Part shown: piece after piece, positions 24,246-35,300 of the stretch
Layout of the letters: every line of letters begins with the position of its first letter
How positions within the stretch are numbered: the stretch's first letter is position 1
Assembly (NCBI GenBank): GCA_030280995.1
Contig: JASXTE010000008.1
Coordinates: 1,158,501 to 1,222,500, forward strand
Direction of reading: 5' to 3'
Origin: Hemileia vastatrix
Lineage: Eukaryota; Basidiomycota; Pucciniomycetes; Pucciniales; Zaghouaniaceae
DNA length: 64,000 nucleotides
Notes under the pieces: generated by a model
The model's database searches: none
Seen by the model: the letters and a program-made list of their open reading frames with translations, nothing else
Told to the model about the DNA's origin: nothing
Translations under genes and position numbers: made by a program

Positions 24246-24887
24246 CTACGTATGGGAAAATTGGAGTAGATTGGTGCGTTTGGAGGAAAAGGTTCTTACT
24301 TTTTTAATGTTGTAGTTTTGAAGTATTCGGATGTTGGCATCGAGTTGAACATCAAAATGATTTTAGGTGGAAGACATGGTGATAATGAAAATTAGGAACA
24401 TATTAAACACAAGGGGCAAAATGGCGGAGGATTACCGGAAATACTACTTTATGAGTTTTGCTTCAAGGATTGTTTGGATTTTTATTTCTGGCTTTTTATT
24501 TTGTTCCTTTATTTTGTTCTTTTTTTTTGTTAATCCTTCCTAGAAAGAGGAATTTCTTGTAAATCCTCGCTATTTACAAGCTGTGTGAGGTTAAATCTAA
24601 GACAGTTTGAATCACCTTACATGAACTTTTGAAAGAATAGCACGGGATGCGGTATGGTGGTGTGTGGAAGCTAAAGTGAAGTGGTACCATGAGGCTTGAG
24701 CATTGAATATTGTAGAGATGAGCAAAATAAAAATAAAATAAAATAAAAATAGAAGTTTCAAAAAGAGGATTAAAAAAATAAAGAATGGGAGAGAACTAAA
24801 AAACGAAAAGAGGCAAGAAAGGCTTCTGAAATTGGACTGCAATAATCCTCTGTTGTTTTAACGTGTCAACTAAGGAGTAGCAAGTTA

Positions 24888-25169
24888 CCGTTATTTCAAA
24901 AAAATAAAAATAAATAAAAAGTTTGCGGTTTTCTTACCTCTCATCCTTCGCCAAAAGTTTTGATAGTCTTACCCAGTGCTAATCCCAAAAGGCTTGCGGT
25001 TGGGTTGCCTCGGATCTATCACCAAAAGCATAGGTCAGTTGACTGGAACACATGATTTTGGCTGGAGATGAGAGGCAAGACAACCACAAGCTTTGCGAGA
25101 TTAGCAGTAAACTAATAATTTTGGCAGGGAATGAGAGACAAGACAACCGCGAGCTTTTTGAAATAACTG
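24888..25169. mobile_element. TA-flanked MITE (family Y), host of a second copy
   Basis: The left end TACCGTTATTTCAAAAA and the right end TTTTTGAAATAACTGTA are inverted. Further in, the arms share GCGGTTGTCTTGTCTCTCAT and GCCAAAA. TA lies at 24886-24887 and 25170-25171. A related element sits inside (24972-25107). Confidence 0.65.
24972..25107. mobile_element. family Y MITE nested in another, 136 bp
   Basis: Inverted ends GTGCTAATCCCAAAAGGCTT and AAGCTTTGCGAGATTAGCAG, with TA at 24970-24971 and 25108-25109. It is the same family as the copy at 30854-30985, with which it shares GCTAATC...AAGCTTGCGGTTG. Confidence 0.6.
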
Positions 25170-25171
25170 TA

Positions 25172-25879
25172 AAAACGTGAAGCCAACATTTTTACTCGAA
25201 AGTACAAAAAGACCGCTGTACTGTCCAGTTAAATTCTTCAGGAAAAGTACAGCTATATTGAGAATGGTTAGTGCGACTTTGTCACAGCAATTTTGGCGGA
25301 AGAATAGTATTGTCACACCGAAATAGCTATGACAAACTCGTACTTTTTCGTACAAGTTGCACGAAAAATTCTTAATCTAGCTGTTTTGAGTTTGTGCTGC
25401 TAAACTAGCTTGTCTCCCCTTTGAATAATTGTTATCATCGTTTCTGTTACCAATCACTACCAGTCGGTTTTTTTTTCGGTGTGGAGAATCAATTAAACGG
25501 TTACTTTGGTTTTTCTTTCTTCATTTCTAAAAAAGCAGCATCTTTCCATTTTCCTTTCATTCTTTTTTCTCCCACTAAGCCGTTTTCGTATATACCTTTT
25601 ATCCGACGTATTTTTTTTGTTAGCTTCCCTTACCCTTTAATTCTTTTGCTTTCATTTTTTTTTTCGTGTGCCTATTTACGCAAAGGTAAAATAATTGTTC
25701 AAATCACAAAAACGTGCCCAGCTATCGTTACTCCCTTGGCACTTCCTCATTCACGTTCATATATTCTCTTATCTAAATATTGGGGCGAACCAGCCGGTCT
25801 GTTAGTCTAGATTATACCGAATTATCGCCATCACGAACCTAACTTACAATCCTTACCTCAAAATACATAATAATCAATA
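25172..25879. promoter_or_regulatory. upstream region of the two-exon host gene
   Basis: About 0.7 kb, less AT-rich than the surrounding transposon DNA, with pyrimidine-rich stretches (25500-25680) typical of fungal promoters. No clear TATA box near the start. No gene on either strand is supported. Confidence 0.35.
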
Positions 25880-26633
25880 ATGTCTCAAGATAACATAAAT
25901 CTCTTCAGTTGGGGCCCTTGCCAGCGCTCTCCCATCAGACGTAAATCTGATTTTGGTGATTCTTCTCACAGTTTATGGTAAGTGAAATTTTAATTTTAAT
26001 TAGTTTTTCTTCAACGAGAGAGGAAGAGAGAGAAGAAAGGAGAAGAGAAAATCATCTTATTCTTAATGATATTTTGAAATTTTGTGACTAACAACACCAA
26101 AAACTTGCAGCATCATAGCGCCTCAACTCGATGGGACCTTGCGAATACGCAAACCTTTCAAATATATAAAGCACAATGGCCCTCGACCAGAGCCTTCGAA
26201 AATAGTTTCTTCATCCTTTGAGCCACCTGAAAATCAACCCTCAACCGAGAGAAATTCTTGGTCCAGACCTAAACCTTCTAAACTATCCAAACAAAGATAT
26301 CATGACAAAGATATTTGGAATGCACAACCAAAAATGATTTCGTCCCGCTTACTTCAATCTCGTAATTTAAACCTTACTGCCATCAATATAGCGGCTTGTA
26401 AAACACAGATCAAGTTACCTGTAGTATCAAGAGATGAAATCGAGGCTTGTGAAGTGGCAAAACCTCAAACAAGTACCCGGTATTCTTGTTTTTCAGATGG
26501 ATCTGATTTCACTTCTTCTATTCCAACATCTCGAGATCTTAATACAGCGTGGCGTATTCTTCACAGTGCTTTTGGCTCAGCCAAAAAAACCGGTACTTGG
26601 GGAGATCTGAACTCGGTCCTTAACTCAGAGTAG
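25880..26633 (+). CDS. two-exon host gene, 206-aa protein of unknown function
   Basis: Exon 1 is 25880-25977 (ATG, 98 nt). The intron 25978-26110 (133 bp) has donor GTAAGT, branch-like ACTAAC about 20 nt before the acceptor, and acceptor TTGCAG. Exon 2 is 26111-26633 and ends in TAG. Joining the exons keeps one frame and gives 206 residues. The protein is polar, Ser/Lys/Arg-rich and has no signal peptide or membrane segment. The start MSQDNINLFSWGPCQ and the C-terminal part DLNTAWRILHSAFGSA are the most structured-looking segments. I recognise no domain. The signals and the lack of any break suggest a live host gene. It lies between two MITE clusters and is divergent in style from the transposon ORFs. 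Confidence 0.75.
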
Positions 26634-27335
26634 AAGTTGACGAAAATTCATTATATTTCAAATCTGTTTAATATGTTATCTTGTTTAGAACGCAATTGGA
26701 AGAAGACTGGTACTTCGCTTCATGATGCTAAGTGTGGTAATAATTAATAACTGGCACTGCTAAGGTTAACGACAGTTGTCTTTTGATTAATTAAAGACTT
26801 ATTTTTGTTCTTAAACCATTTTGCTTTTGCTCTACCTTTTCTCCCCCATACCCTCGAAAGAGAAAAGAGACGTCGCCCAAGATGTTGATATCGCATTATT
26901 GTGTGATGAATTTATGAAGAATGAAGAATGATTTTATAATGAATCTAGAGAGATGTATATTTTTTTATAAAACCTTCCTGTGAATAGGGATCAATAGCAT
27001 GGATGTGAAGGCAGCTCAATGATATATGGTGGCTAACTTTGTAAAGAAATAAAGAATTTAACTTCAAAATTTATGTGATAATTGAAAATTTTCATAAATG
27101 CTTTTTTGTGATTTTTCTTTCCTTTTTCCTGTTTTTTTTTATTTTTTTATTTTTTATATCTTTTTTTTTTTTTTTGAAATTTTTTTTTAAAAAAAATAAG
27201 AAAGAATAAAGAATAAAGAATAAAAATGTTGTCACATCATAGAGAGATGGATTTTAAAAATATATTTCAATTATATCTCATTTAAAAAAATGAGATATGT
27301 TAAAAGAATTTTCTAAACTACCAATGTGATTTGCC

Positions 27336-27370
<35 letters not shown>

Positions 27371-27949
27371 CAAAGTAAAACTTCAACCAAAAACGCCCCA
27401 AGTCTAGATTATAAAACAATGTAGATCTTAAAAATATTGGGTTGAAATTTTTTTTACACGACACAGTCAATCATTTTTTCAATAAACTCTAAAGAGAGCT
27501 TATGGGACTAATTTCATCTCGAATGTAAGCTACTTTTAAAATAAATGATGAAAACCGCATTGCTAATAGTTTTCACTGCATATTTATACAGTTTTTCTCA
27601 TTTTCAAATCCTGATTGCTAAAAAATGTGATCAAGTTGTGTAATCTATCTCATGTTATTTTTTTCATTTTTTTAAACAAATAATACGTCTCACCAGAAAA
27701 AGAATTCGTGGGAAATTTGTAATTTTATAACAAATAACTAGTGAAAATATCTCTTTCTGCTATATTCTTGTTCTACAAATCTTAGGTAAGTTCTAATTTC
27801 TGACTAAATGCCTTTATTTTTCTGAATTTTTAATTCAAACCAATAATTTTTTGTGCTAATCATACTTGAAAATTAAAATATAGAACAACAAAATGTAGAT
27901 TTTTTCTAAATAATAAGAAAAAGTAATGAGATTCAAAACTCTCGAGTTT
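26634..27949. other. intergenic region between the two host genes
   Basis: 3' flank shared by the two convergent host genes. It contains AT-rich sequence, a T-rich stretch at 27120-27190 and a 31-base T-run at 27340-27370. Short AATAAA-like A-rich motifs occur, but no terminator can be fixed. No gene seen. Confidence 0.5.
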
Positions 27950-29531
27950 CTATAAACTTCTAACTACCGTGGGCGAAACGATATCAAGCCAAGTCCACTG
28001 ATCTACCGGACGTAAATGCCGAAGAATCATATTTGAATCACAATATTCTTTGCGAAACGGAACAGAAGTCAAAGTAATGAATAGTAAGGCCCATAATTTA
28101 CCCCCACCCAGTTTTTTAGGAATTAAAGGAATTATTAAAGGCTCAATAAGTATTCCGACTGGTTGGATAGCAAAGAAAAAAAATGAACCAAAAGATAGCG
28201 GCCTAGAAAACAATGACTTTGCACTGAAAACTTGAAAAGAAGACTGATATGGGATATTTGAACGATACAGCACGAGATCAAACACTATTCATTAATCAAA
28301 GAGAAACAATAAGAAAATGTGAACTGCTCATAAATTTTCTCTTCAAGATAAAAACCTTACCATATTGATGCATCAGTGCACTGAATAAAAATACTCCAAA
28401 AAGTCCAACAATCCGACAGGATTTTTCACTAGTACCAATCTTTTTCATTGATGAAATCGACAGTTTCCCACCACCTATAATAAAAAGTCTTCTTAACAAT
28501 TGATGCCATCCTTTAGCCCAGAAATGAGCCACAGATGTAGATTCATGCAACGGACTGAATATAGGGGGGTAAAATTCTGGGTTCAGAAGCTCGCTAATTT
28601 CTTTAGGTAATCCTAAATAGCTGATCACAGGATGTATTATAGTGGTCATGAGAGCCAAAATAGAATATCCAATATCCATACTCCCACCCATGAGGACCCC
28701 AAAACAAAGAGTATGAAAAAAATCGACAAAGAAACTGTATCTAGTAAGATATGAAGGTATCCCAAGATAAGATAATGCTTGAACGGGCGTTCCAAAATCG
28801 CGTGTAAGAATCAGAAAATATTTGGCTGGTAAAGCAATAATATGGACTTTATAAATTCGCTTGATCCAATCTTGAGACGTTAATGTACTTGCGTCTGCAG
28901 GCGGTCCCCACATAAATTGAAGTCCACGCATTCTACCATACACATCACAGCCAAAAAAATGTTAACATACTTGTAAGATATAAGATATCCGAGAGGAAGC
29001 ATGACTATCTATCTTTATGAATATACAAATGTAAACATACGATAAAAGCTGATTCAATGACCAGGTTAAAAGTTGCAATAAGGTTGGATTTCTCTCCTCT
29101 GGTGTTAAAGGTGGAGGTGGACCTTGAATTTTTTCCCATCGCTTCTTTTTTCCAATTTGCTGTAGTGGCCGACTACGAAACGTTTCACTGTCCAATAGGC
29201 CCCATTCCAATGATTTTATAGACCAATAAAACGATGCAGTCGCAATTGAAAAATTTCTTTGTGTGTTCAGACAATAAGCAAAAGGAATACGAGCCCAGAT
29301 AAATATATTGATGGGAATGAGAGACAGCCTGATATTATGAGCTAAGTTACTTTTGGCAAACTTAGGATGTAATAGAAGACATTGAAGAAACAAGGGCAAT
29401 GTGAAGCACAGAACGTCACTTCTGGAGAGCTTCTTGCATGTCATTTCAACTGCTCCAGCGGTTTTGGGTTGCAAAATGCTTGTAGTTGAGTTTAAAAAAT
29501 ACGAATAAAAGTTCATGTTTTTGTCTATCAT
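27950..29531 (-). CDS. wax-synthase-like membrane-bound O-acyltransferase (MBOAT), 3 exons
   Basis: Exons on minus: 29531-29041, 28932-28361 and 28284-27950. Introns are 108 bp (28933-29040, GTATGT...GTTAAC...TAG) and 76 bp (28285-28360, GTAAGG...TAG). Joined length is 1398 nt, giving 465 aa. The protein is very hydrophobic with about eight likely membrane segments. The motif FWAKGWHQLLRR (about residue 301) matches the FWGRRWHQ-type signature of fungal wax-synthase-domain proteins. FSALMHQY (about residue 352) carries the conserved membrane His expected as catalytic in MBOATs. The likely role is acyl transfer from acyl-CoA to an alcohol or sterol-like acceptor in the ER membrane. The acceptor cannot be told, since this family also includes acetyltransferases of secondary metabolism. 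No breaks seen. Confidence 0.85.
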
Positions 29532-30178
29532 TTATGGCGCAAAAGGAAAAAAAAAATGATCCTCTTGGAATGTTGGATTAGATTCAAAACAATGTGTTGA
29601 AAATAGAGGACGATTCTTTACACGTTATATTCCTAATAATGAACACTTGTCTAATAGTGGATTGCTTTGATGGTGTAAAAAGAACAGGGGCTTTTTAAGA
29701 ATACGAGGCCCAGAAGATAATTTGGATACTTTCGAAGCAGAAGAGATCTAAAACTGTCCTAAGAGTTCTCACCTCTACTTAAATACAGAGCTAACATATT
29801 TGAATTTATTCGCAAGTGAATGCAACAACGGATACTTAATTCCGGAGCATGGCATTCTTATTTATTACATATATCATTACAGTCTCCAGACACTAGAAAT
29901 GAAATGTTAGCACCTGCTACCAAGCGCTTATTCTTAACCTTGATTTATAACTTAATTTCAACTCAGTTGAAATACTTTTTTGATGATCACACATTTTCCA
30001 GTGTTTGAGTTGAAGGACAAATTTTAAGCTCACCTTAACTTTTCTGGCTCAACCAGAAAATCAAAAATCCCTCCTACCTCTCCTCAACCCCACTGATTCC
30101 ACCTCCCTCACCAATCACACACTGAACCAGAAAAGTAAAGATGAGCTTAAAATTTGTGAGGAAATGATAAAAAAAAAG
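29532..30178. other. upstream flank of the MBOAT gene
   Basis: Intergenic DNA upstream of the minus-strand MBOAT gene, probably holding its promoter. No gene or clear motif is recognised. A palindromic MITE begins about 650 bp upstream of the start codon. Confidence 0.4.
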
Positions 30179-30180
30179 TA

Positions 30181-30729
30181 CAGTCAGATCCGAAAACATT
30201 GAGACAAAAATGAACATTTTCAAAAATTTATTGACAGCCCAAAAGTTGAGCCACAGTATTTGTTTGACATCTTCAATATATTTTGTGCCGATCCGGTTGA
30301 TTTCTCTGTTGTTTCGCCCCTCTTCATCATCTAAGTTGAAAGAAAAGTCAATGAAGATACAGCCAAGCCACAAAAGCTTGCGGAATTTTTGATGAAAAAA
30401 TAAAAGTTTCGCCAACAAAAAAAAGATTTGCCTAATCAAAAAGAAGTACCCCCGCCCTATCCCCGACTCTTTTTAAGAGGCAAATCATTTTTTAGTGAGA
30501 GCAACTTTAATTTTTTAGTCAAAATTCCGTAAGCTTTTGTGGCTTGGCTGTATCTTCATTGACTTTTCTTTCAACTTAGATGATGAAGAGGGGCGAAACA
30601 ACAGAGAAATCAACCAGATCGGCACAAAATATATTGAAGATGTCAAACAAATACTGTGGCTCAACTTTTGGGCTGTCAATAAATTTTTGAAAATGTTCAT
30701 TTTTGTCTCAATGTTTTCGGATCTGGCTG
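30181..30729. mobile_element. near-perfect palindromic MITE, interrupted at its centre
   Basis: Two arms of equal length, 30181-30357 and 30553-30729 (177 bp each), are inverted copies with only about two mismatches seen. The ends read CAGTCAGATCCGAAAAC and its mirror, flanked by TA (30179-30180, 30730-30731). Without the inserted element the two arms meet at GAAGATATCTTC, so the original was a 356-bp hairpin with no loop. The open frames here are mirror images of each other and are not genes. Confidence 0.8.
30360..30550. mobile_element. family X MITE at the dyad centre of the palindrome, 191 bp
   Basis: Ends CAGCCAAGCCACAAAAGCTT and its inverted copy, flanked by a duplicated TA (30358-30359, 30551-30552). 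The interior is also a long hairpin. An independent copy lies at 31236-31427 without the outer arms, so it is a separate element inserted into the palindrome. Confidence 0.8.
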
Positions 30730-30853
30730 TAGATAGTTAGTGTCATGCACTTATTCATGTGATGCATATCCTGTTCCAGCCGCATCCTGGGTTCTCCGGT
30801 CCCTTTGGAGCTCCATTGGCTGATACCGTTCAACAGATAGCAGGTGAAAGTTA

Positions 30854-30985
30854 CGGCTAATCCTCGAAAGCTTGCAGTAGTCTTGCATCCCATCCCCCGT
30901 CAAACTCTTGAGTTTGGGTCAGATGGGCTATGCTTTTTGGCGGGGATGAGAGACAAGACAACCGCAAGCTTTCCAGGATTAGCTG
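30854..30985. mobile_element. family Y MITE, 132 bp
   Basis: Inverted ends CGGCTAATCCTCGAAAGCTT and AAGCTTTCCAGGATTAGCTG, with TA at 30852-30853 and 30986-30987. Inner parts match the copies at 24888-25169 (GTTGTCTTGTCTCTCATCC in mirror). Confidence 0.7.
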
Positions 30986-31235
30986 TATGTTTTGAGACAA
31001 ATACTGAGTGATTTCCTTATTGCTCCTTCACTGTGACAAGAGTGGGTGTGCTCAAATCTCGTCACAATTTTGCAATACAAATGTGGGCGATCAATGATCA
31101 CTCGATAGGCCACTAACCCCGATAAAAAAAATAACTGGTAGTTTTCCCTTCAATCCTTGCATACCAGAATTCCCATTCCCATTAGCTGTCAAGATTTCAC
31201 GCCAGCAAGATGGCTAGCCATTTTTTGTGGTGATA

Positions 31236-31427
31236 CAGCCAAGTCACAAAAGCTTGCAGATTTTTTGGCGAAAAAATCAAAGTTGTTCTCATTAAAAAAT
31301 GATTTGCCTATTCAAAAGGGTCAGGGATAGGTCGGTGTTACCCCCTTTTGAATATGCAAATCATTTTTTTGTGGGTGAAGCTTTAATTTTTTCGTCCATA
31401 ATTCCGCAAGCTTTAGTGACTTGGCTG
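31236..31427. mobile_element. family X MITE, 192 bp
   Basis: Ends CAGCCAAGTCACAAAAGCTT and AAGCTTTAGTGACTTGGCTG, flanked by TA (31234-31235, 31428-31429). Same family as 30360-30550. Confidence 0.8.
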
Positions 31428-31759
31428 TACCGTTCCCTCGCCAAATAGCCACAACGGCCGGAAGCAAGAATCTAGCTCTTTTTATTTGATCAAAGCTCCC
31501 AAGTTATCCATTCAGTTTTTATGTAAGAGCACCTACCACCGTTTCAGCAAAACTGCAAGAATTAATTGCATATTACTCGCGACTTAAACTAATGAAAAAA
31601 GGGCAACCACCACCACATGCATTGTATCATTAAACATGGAAGAAAATGTGCAATTTTGCACATTTTGATGAAATATTTGCTGAATTACTAATTTGTCAAA
31701 TGAGTTAATGAGAATGGTGGTAGGGAAAGACTTTCATTTTTCATTAACGCATGCATATA

Positions 31760-32161
31760 TTTTTTTTTTTTTTTTAATTTCTTACAATCTCACCCAGCTA
31801 GGGGCATGAAGGGTAGGACTAAGTAGATGTAGTTACATGATGAGAGCAGCAAGGATGGAGCGGGGAGGGCAATAAATCTATTTACAAATTTAGTGATTAC
31901 TGTGTGAGAGGGATATTATTGGGGAATCTACCAGAAGAGACGAGAAATTTAGCGACTAGCGAACTTATGGGAGAGGGAATGAGGAGACCAGAGTTGGTAA
32001 AAGGGGTTTTATGTTTTTGCGCAGCCTTGAGAAGGGTGCGGCGAGAATCTAAGTGAGATAGGCATATAAGAAGGACGTGTTCTGGAGTGTCTTTTGAAGT
32101 GGTTGGGCAAAGGGGGCAGTTGGAGGAGTCCGAAGCTTTAAATCTATATAGGTAGTGTTTC
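31760..32161 (-). pseudogene. 3' end of a 5'-truncated LINE (Tad1/I-like ORF2 C-terminus and poly-A)
   Basis: On the minus strand the frame reads YLYRFKASDSSNCPLCPTTS, then DTPEHVLLICLSHLDSRRT, and ends PLTQ and TAA at 31897-31899. CPLC...TPEHVLLIC is the Cys/His knuckle often found after RNase H in fungal LINE ORF2 proteins. A 16-base A-tail follows (T-run 31760-31775 on plus). The frame continues on the far side of the copia element at 37396-37490. Confidence 0.7.
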
Positions 32162-32268
32162 TATTGTCTCAGGTATGTGATAGTTTTAGTCAAAAGAATA
32201 GATATCATTGCTCTCGGTTGACATATAGATTATATACATGTGGTTGCGGCGCAGTTGAGTACTTAACA
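32162..32268 (-). repeat. 3' LTR of the copia element
   Basis: 107 bp, identical to 37289-37395. In element orientation it reads TGTTAAGTACTC...GAGACAATA and carries a TATATAA box-like motif. The polypurine tract (minus GAGGGGCGGG, 32269-32280) abuts it. Confidence 0.92.
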
Positions 32269-32363
32269 CCCGCCCCTCAACAAGTCACTAACATGCGGGT
32301 TGCTTTATGTCAACAGAAAAAGAAAAGAAAGAGAAGGAGAGAAAAAAAGGCAGAGAAAAAAGG

Positions 32364-35300
32364 CTATTGTATTAGTTGTAGATGCTGTAGAGTTGTGTTG
32401 TGTGTCAACGTCTGGAGAGGCTTCGTCATAACGTCGGCCAGTTGTTTTGCTGACGGTACCCATGTTATAGTTGCATTCTTCTTGTAGAGCTGTTCATTTA
32501 CGTAATAGTAATCTCGTTCCATATGTCGAGTCCTTTTATTTGACGCTTCATTGGAGGCCGTTTTAGTTGAAGCTTCATTGTCGCAAAACAGGTCTAAAGT
32601 GCCTTCAAAATTGACAATATCTTTCAGAAGGTGTTTAATCCACATCCCTGTTTTCGTCGCTGAGGCCAGGGCCATAAGTTCGGCATGGCAGGTCGCGGTA
32701 GCAACACACGAAAGTCGTCTTGAGGACCAGCTGATTGGGCAACCATTGAGTAATATTACATTCCCCCCCGTAGATCATGAGTGTTCACCTCCCCAATCTG
32801 AGTCACTGTAACATTGTAGAGTCGTTTTGGGGAATAAGTATTTATCTGGGTAGATGTTGAGGCTCAGATGCTTAGTTTTTCTCACATATGCTAGCAGATG
32901 TTTCAGGTTAGCCCAATGTTCCTGCGTAGGACATTTTGAGAATCTTGCCAAAAAATTAACGCTGAAGGAGATATCTGGTCTTGTACTGCTTGCTACATAG
33001 CTTAGTGAGCCAATGGCTGAGAGATATAGAGTCGCATTGACAGGAACTGATCCTTCCGGTGGTAGTTTTAGTGAGCATGAGTGTGGTAGGGGGGTTGACT
33101 TGACATCGTTATCGGCACTGTATTTATCGAGTATCTTGTTGATCAAAGTTAATTGACTCAGGACAAAACCTTTGTCATTCCGTTTCACTGACAGGCCAAC
33201 TATTGATTCGAGAGATGTTTGCCACTTGATTGTTAACTCGTTTTGTAGTTGATTTTGGAGCATTCTCAAATTTTCTATTGAGTTAGCCGTTACTAAACCA
33301 TCATCTACATGGACCCAGATGATTGTATTGTTAACCTTTTGTTTCAGAAAATATACGCTCGCATCGTATTTGGAGACTTCGTATCCAAGAGTTCTCAACT
33401 TCGATGATAAATGTTCCCACCAACATCTCGCAGCTTGACATGTCCCATAGAGCGCCTTCTTTAATAGTAGCGCCTTCCCATCGTTTTGTTCAAAGCCTGG
33501 TGGATCTTTGATAAATATTTCCTCTTTTATAGGGCTGTGTAAATATGCGGCTGTCACGTCAAATGAGTGTACCGGCCAGTTGTTTGATGCTGCAAGAGTA
33601 AGTATCATTCGTTGGGAAGTGAAAGTGGCGGTTGGTGCAAAAGTTTCATGATAGTCAATACCATGGATTTGCTTGAAACCTTTTGCAACATACCGAGCCT
33701 TCAGTCGTACGACATTCCCATCTGCATCACATTTCTCTGTGAAGACCCATCGAGCGTCGGTGACTCTGGCCATCGCAGGGACAGTTGTTCGTTCCCACAC
33801 ACCCATTCGCTCCATGTTTTCCATTTCTTCTAAACATGCCTGGTGCCAGTTGGATGCATTAGGCATTTTCATTGCTTCTTTGTACGATTTAGGGGCTGGT
33901 GAAGCTAGGAAATATGAGGCACGTTCAATCGAATTTATCAGCTCTTCCTGCAAGTCCACTGTTTGTTCAGCCTCGAAATTGCCCAGGTTTGACACGGAGA
34001 GTTGGCTTGTCATATTCGCGTTGACTGGGTTTAATAGATTTGAGAGGGACATCTTGTCTGAGGAGAAGGTAGGAATCGGTTCAAAAGCTGCCCATGCAGA
34101 CACCATTAGCTTTTTTCGTTCAATGTTCCAAAAAAGCCATCCTTTGGATGCTTGTGGGAAACCTACCAGATAACACTTTTCTGCACGTGCATCAAGTTTC
34201 AAGCGTGTTTCTCTTGGGACATGGACGTATGACACCGCACCGAAAGGACGGATGATATTGGCTATTGGTGCGTGGTCAAAGATCGCTTCAAAAGGTGTCT
34301 TGTCATGGCAGATTGTGTTCGGAAGTCGGTTCTGTACATAGGCTGCCCACTTGTAAGCAAAACCCCAGAAAAACTTTGGTAAGTTGCTATCAATGAGAAT
34401 CGTTCTGCCCATGTCAGAAACTGACCTGTTTTGTCGTTCAATTTTCCCATTCTGTTTGTGGTTGTACGGTAAAGATAGTTCATGAATGATACCTTTGGAG
34501 ATGAAGAACGTTGAGAGATTTTTGTTAACAAACTCGCCTCCGTTATCGGATCGAAAACTCTTGACACTCACATTTGTTTGTGTTTCTAATCTTGTTATTG
34601 TCTCTTTTATTATGTTTGCTGTTTCACTTTTGGATTTGAGTATATGGCATTCGGTATAAGTTGTCGCACAGTCTTTAATTGTCAGTGCCCATAGGCCATT
34701 ATCGAAAGTTGTTTCTTCTAACGGCCCTATTAGATCAGCCGTTATAAGTTCAAGTTTTGTGAGCTCTCTTTCTCGTGCCGGAAGTTGGGAAGATCTAGTG
34801 CTCTTCGAGAGTTTGCAAATTTCACAATTGATTTCTCCCGATGGTATGTTTGTGGGCAATCCTTTAGCCATGTCGGAGTTAATCAACTTTCTGATTTGCC
34901 TAAGACTTGCATGCCCAAAAAGGCGATGATAGTAATACAGCAGGTTGTTTTCTTTCGATTTTGAGAGAGCATCAGCAGAATGGTCATTTTTGGTCACAAG
35001 GATTTTTTTAGGTTCTTTTGTGTTTGAATTGATTATTGGAGGAAGACAGATAACGTGATCAGACTCGATATATGTACAGTCAGTGGTATCAGATGTTTTT
35101 GGGTTTTCTGTTTTTTTTTGCATCATACAATTTGAGGGATAGAAAACTTTTGGAAAAGGAAAAAGCCATCGGCGAGTGGTGAAAGTTGCCTTCAGTACTC
35201 GCATTCCTGTCAAAAGTACATAGATCGTGTTGTCAGAGTCCCACTCTATTAAAGCACCGCCCCTTATCAGGGCAGAAGGTGATATAAGGGTGCGGGAGGC

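Noticed and set aside
30074..30740. Mirror-image frames of 60-121 codons
   Set aside because: They are the two arms of a palindromic MITE and read the same peptide twice; there is no gene structure.
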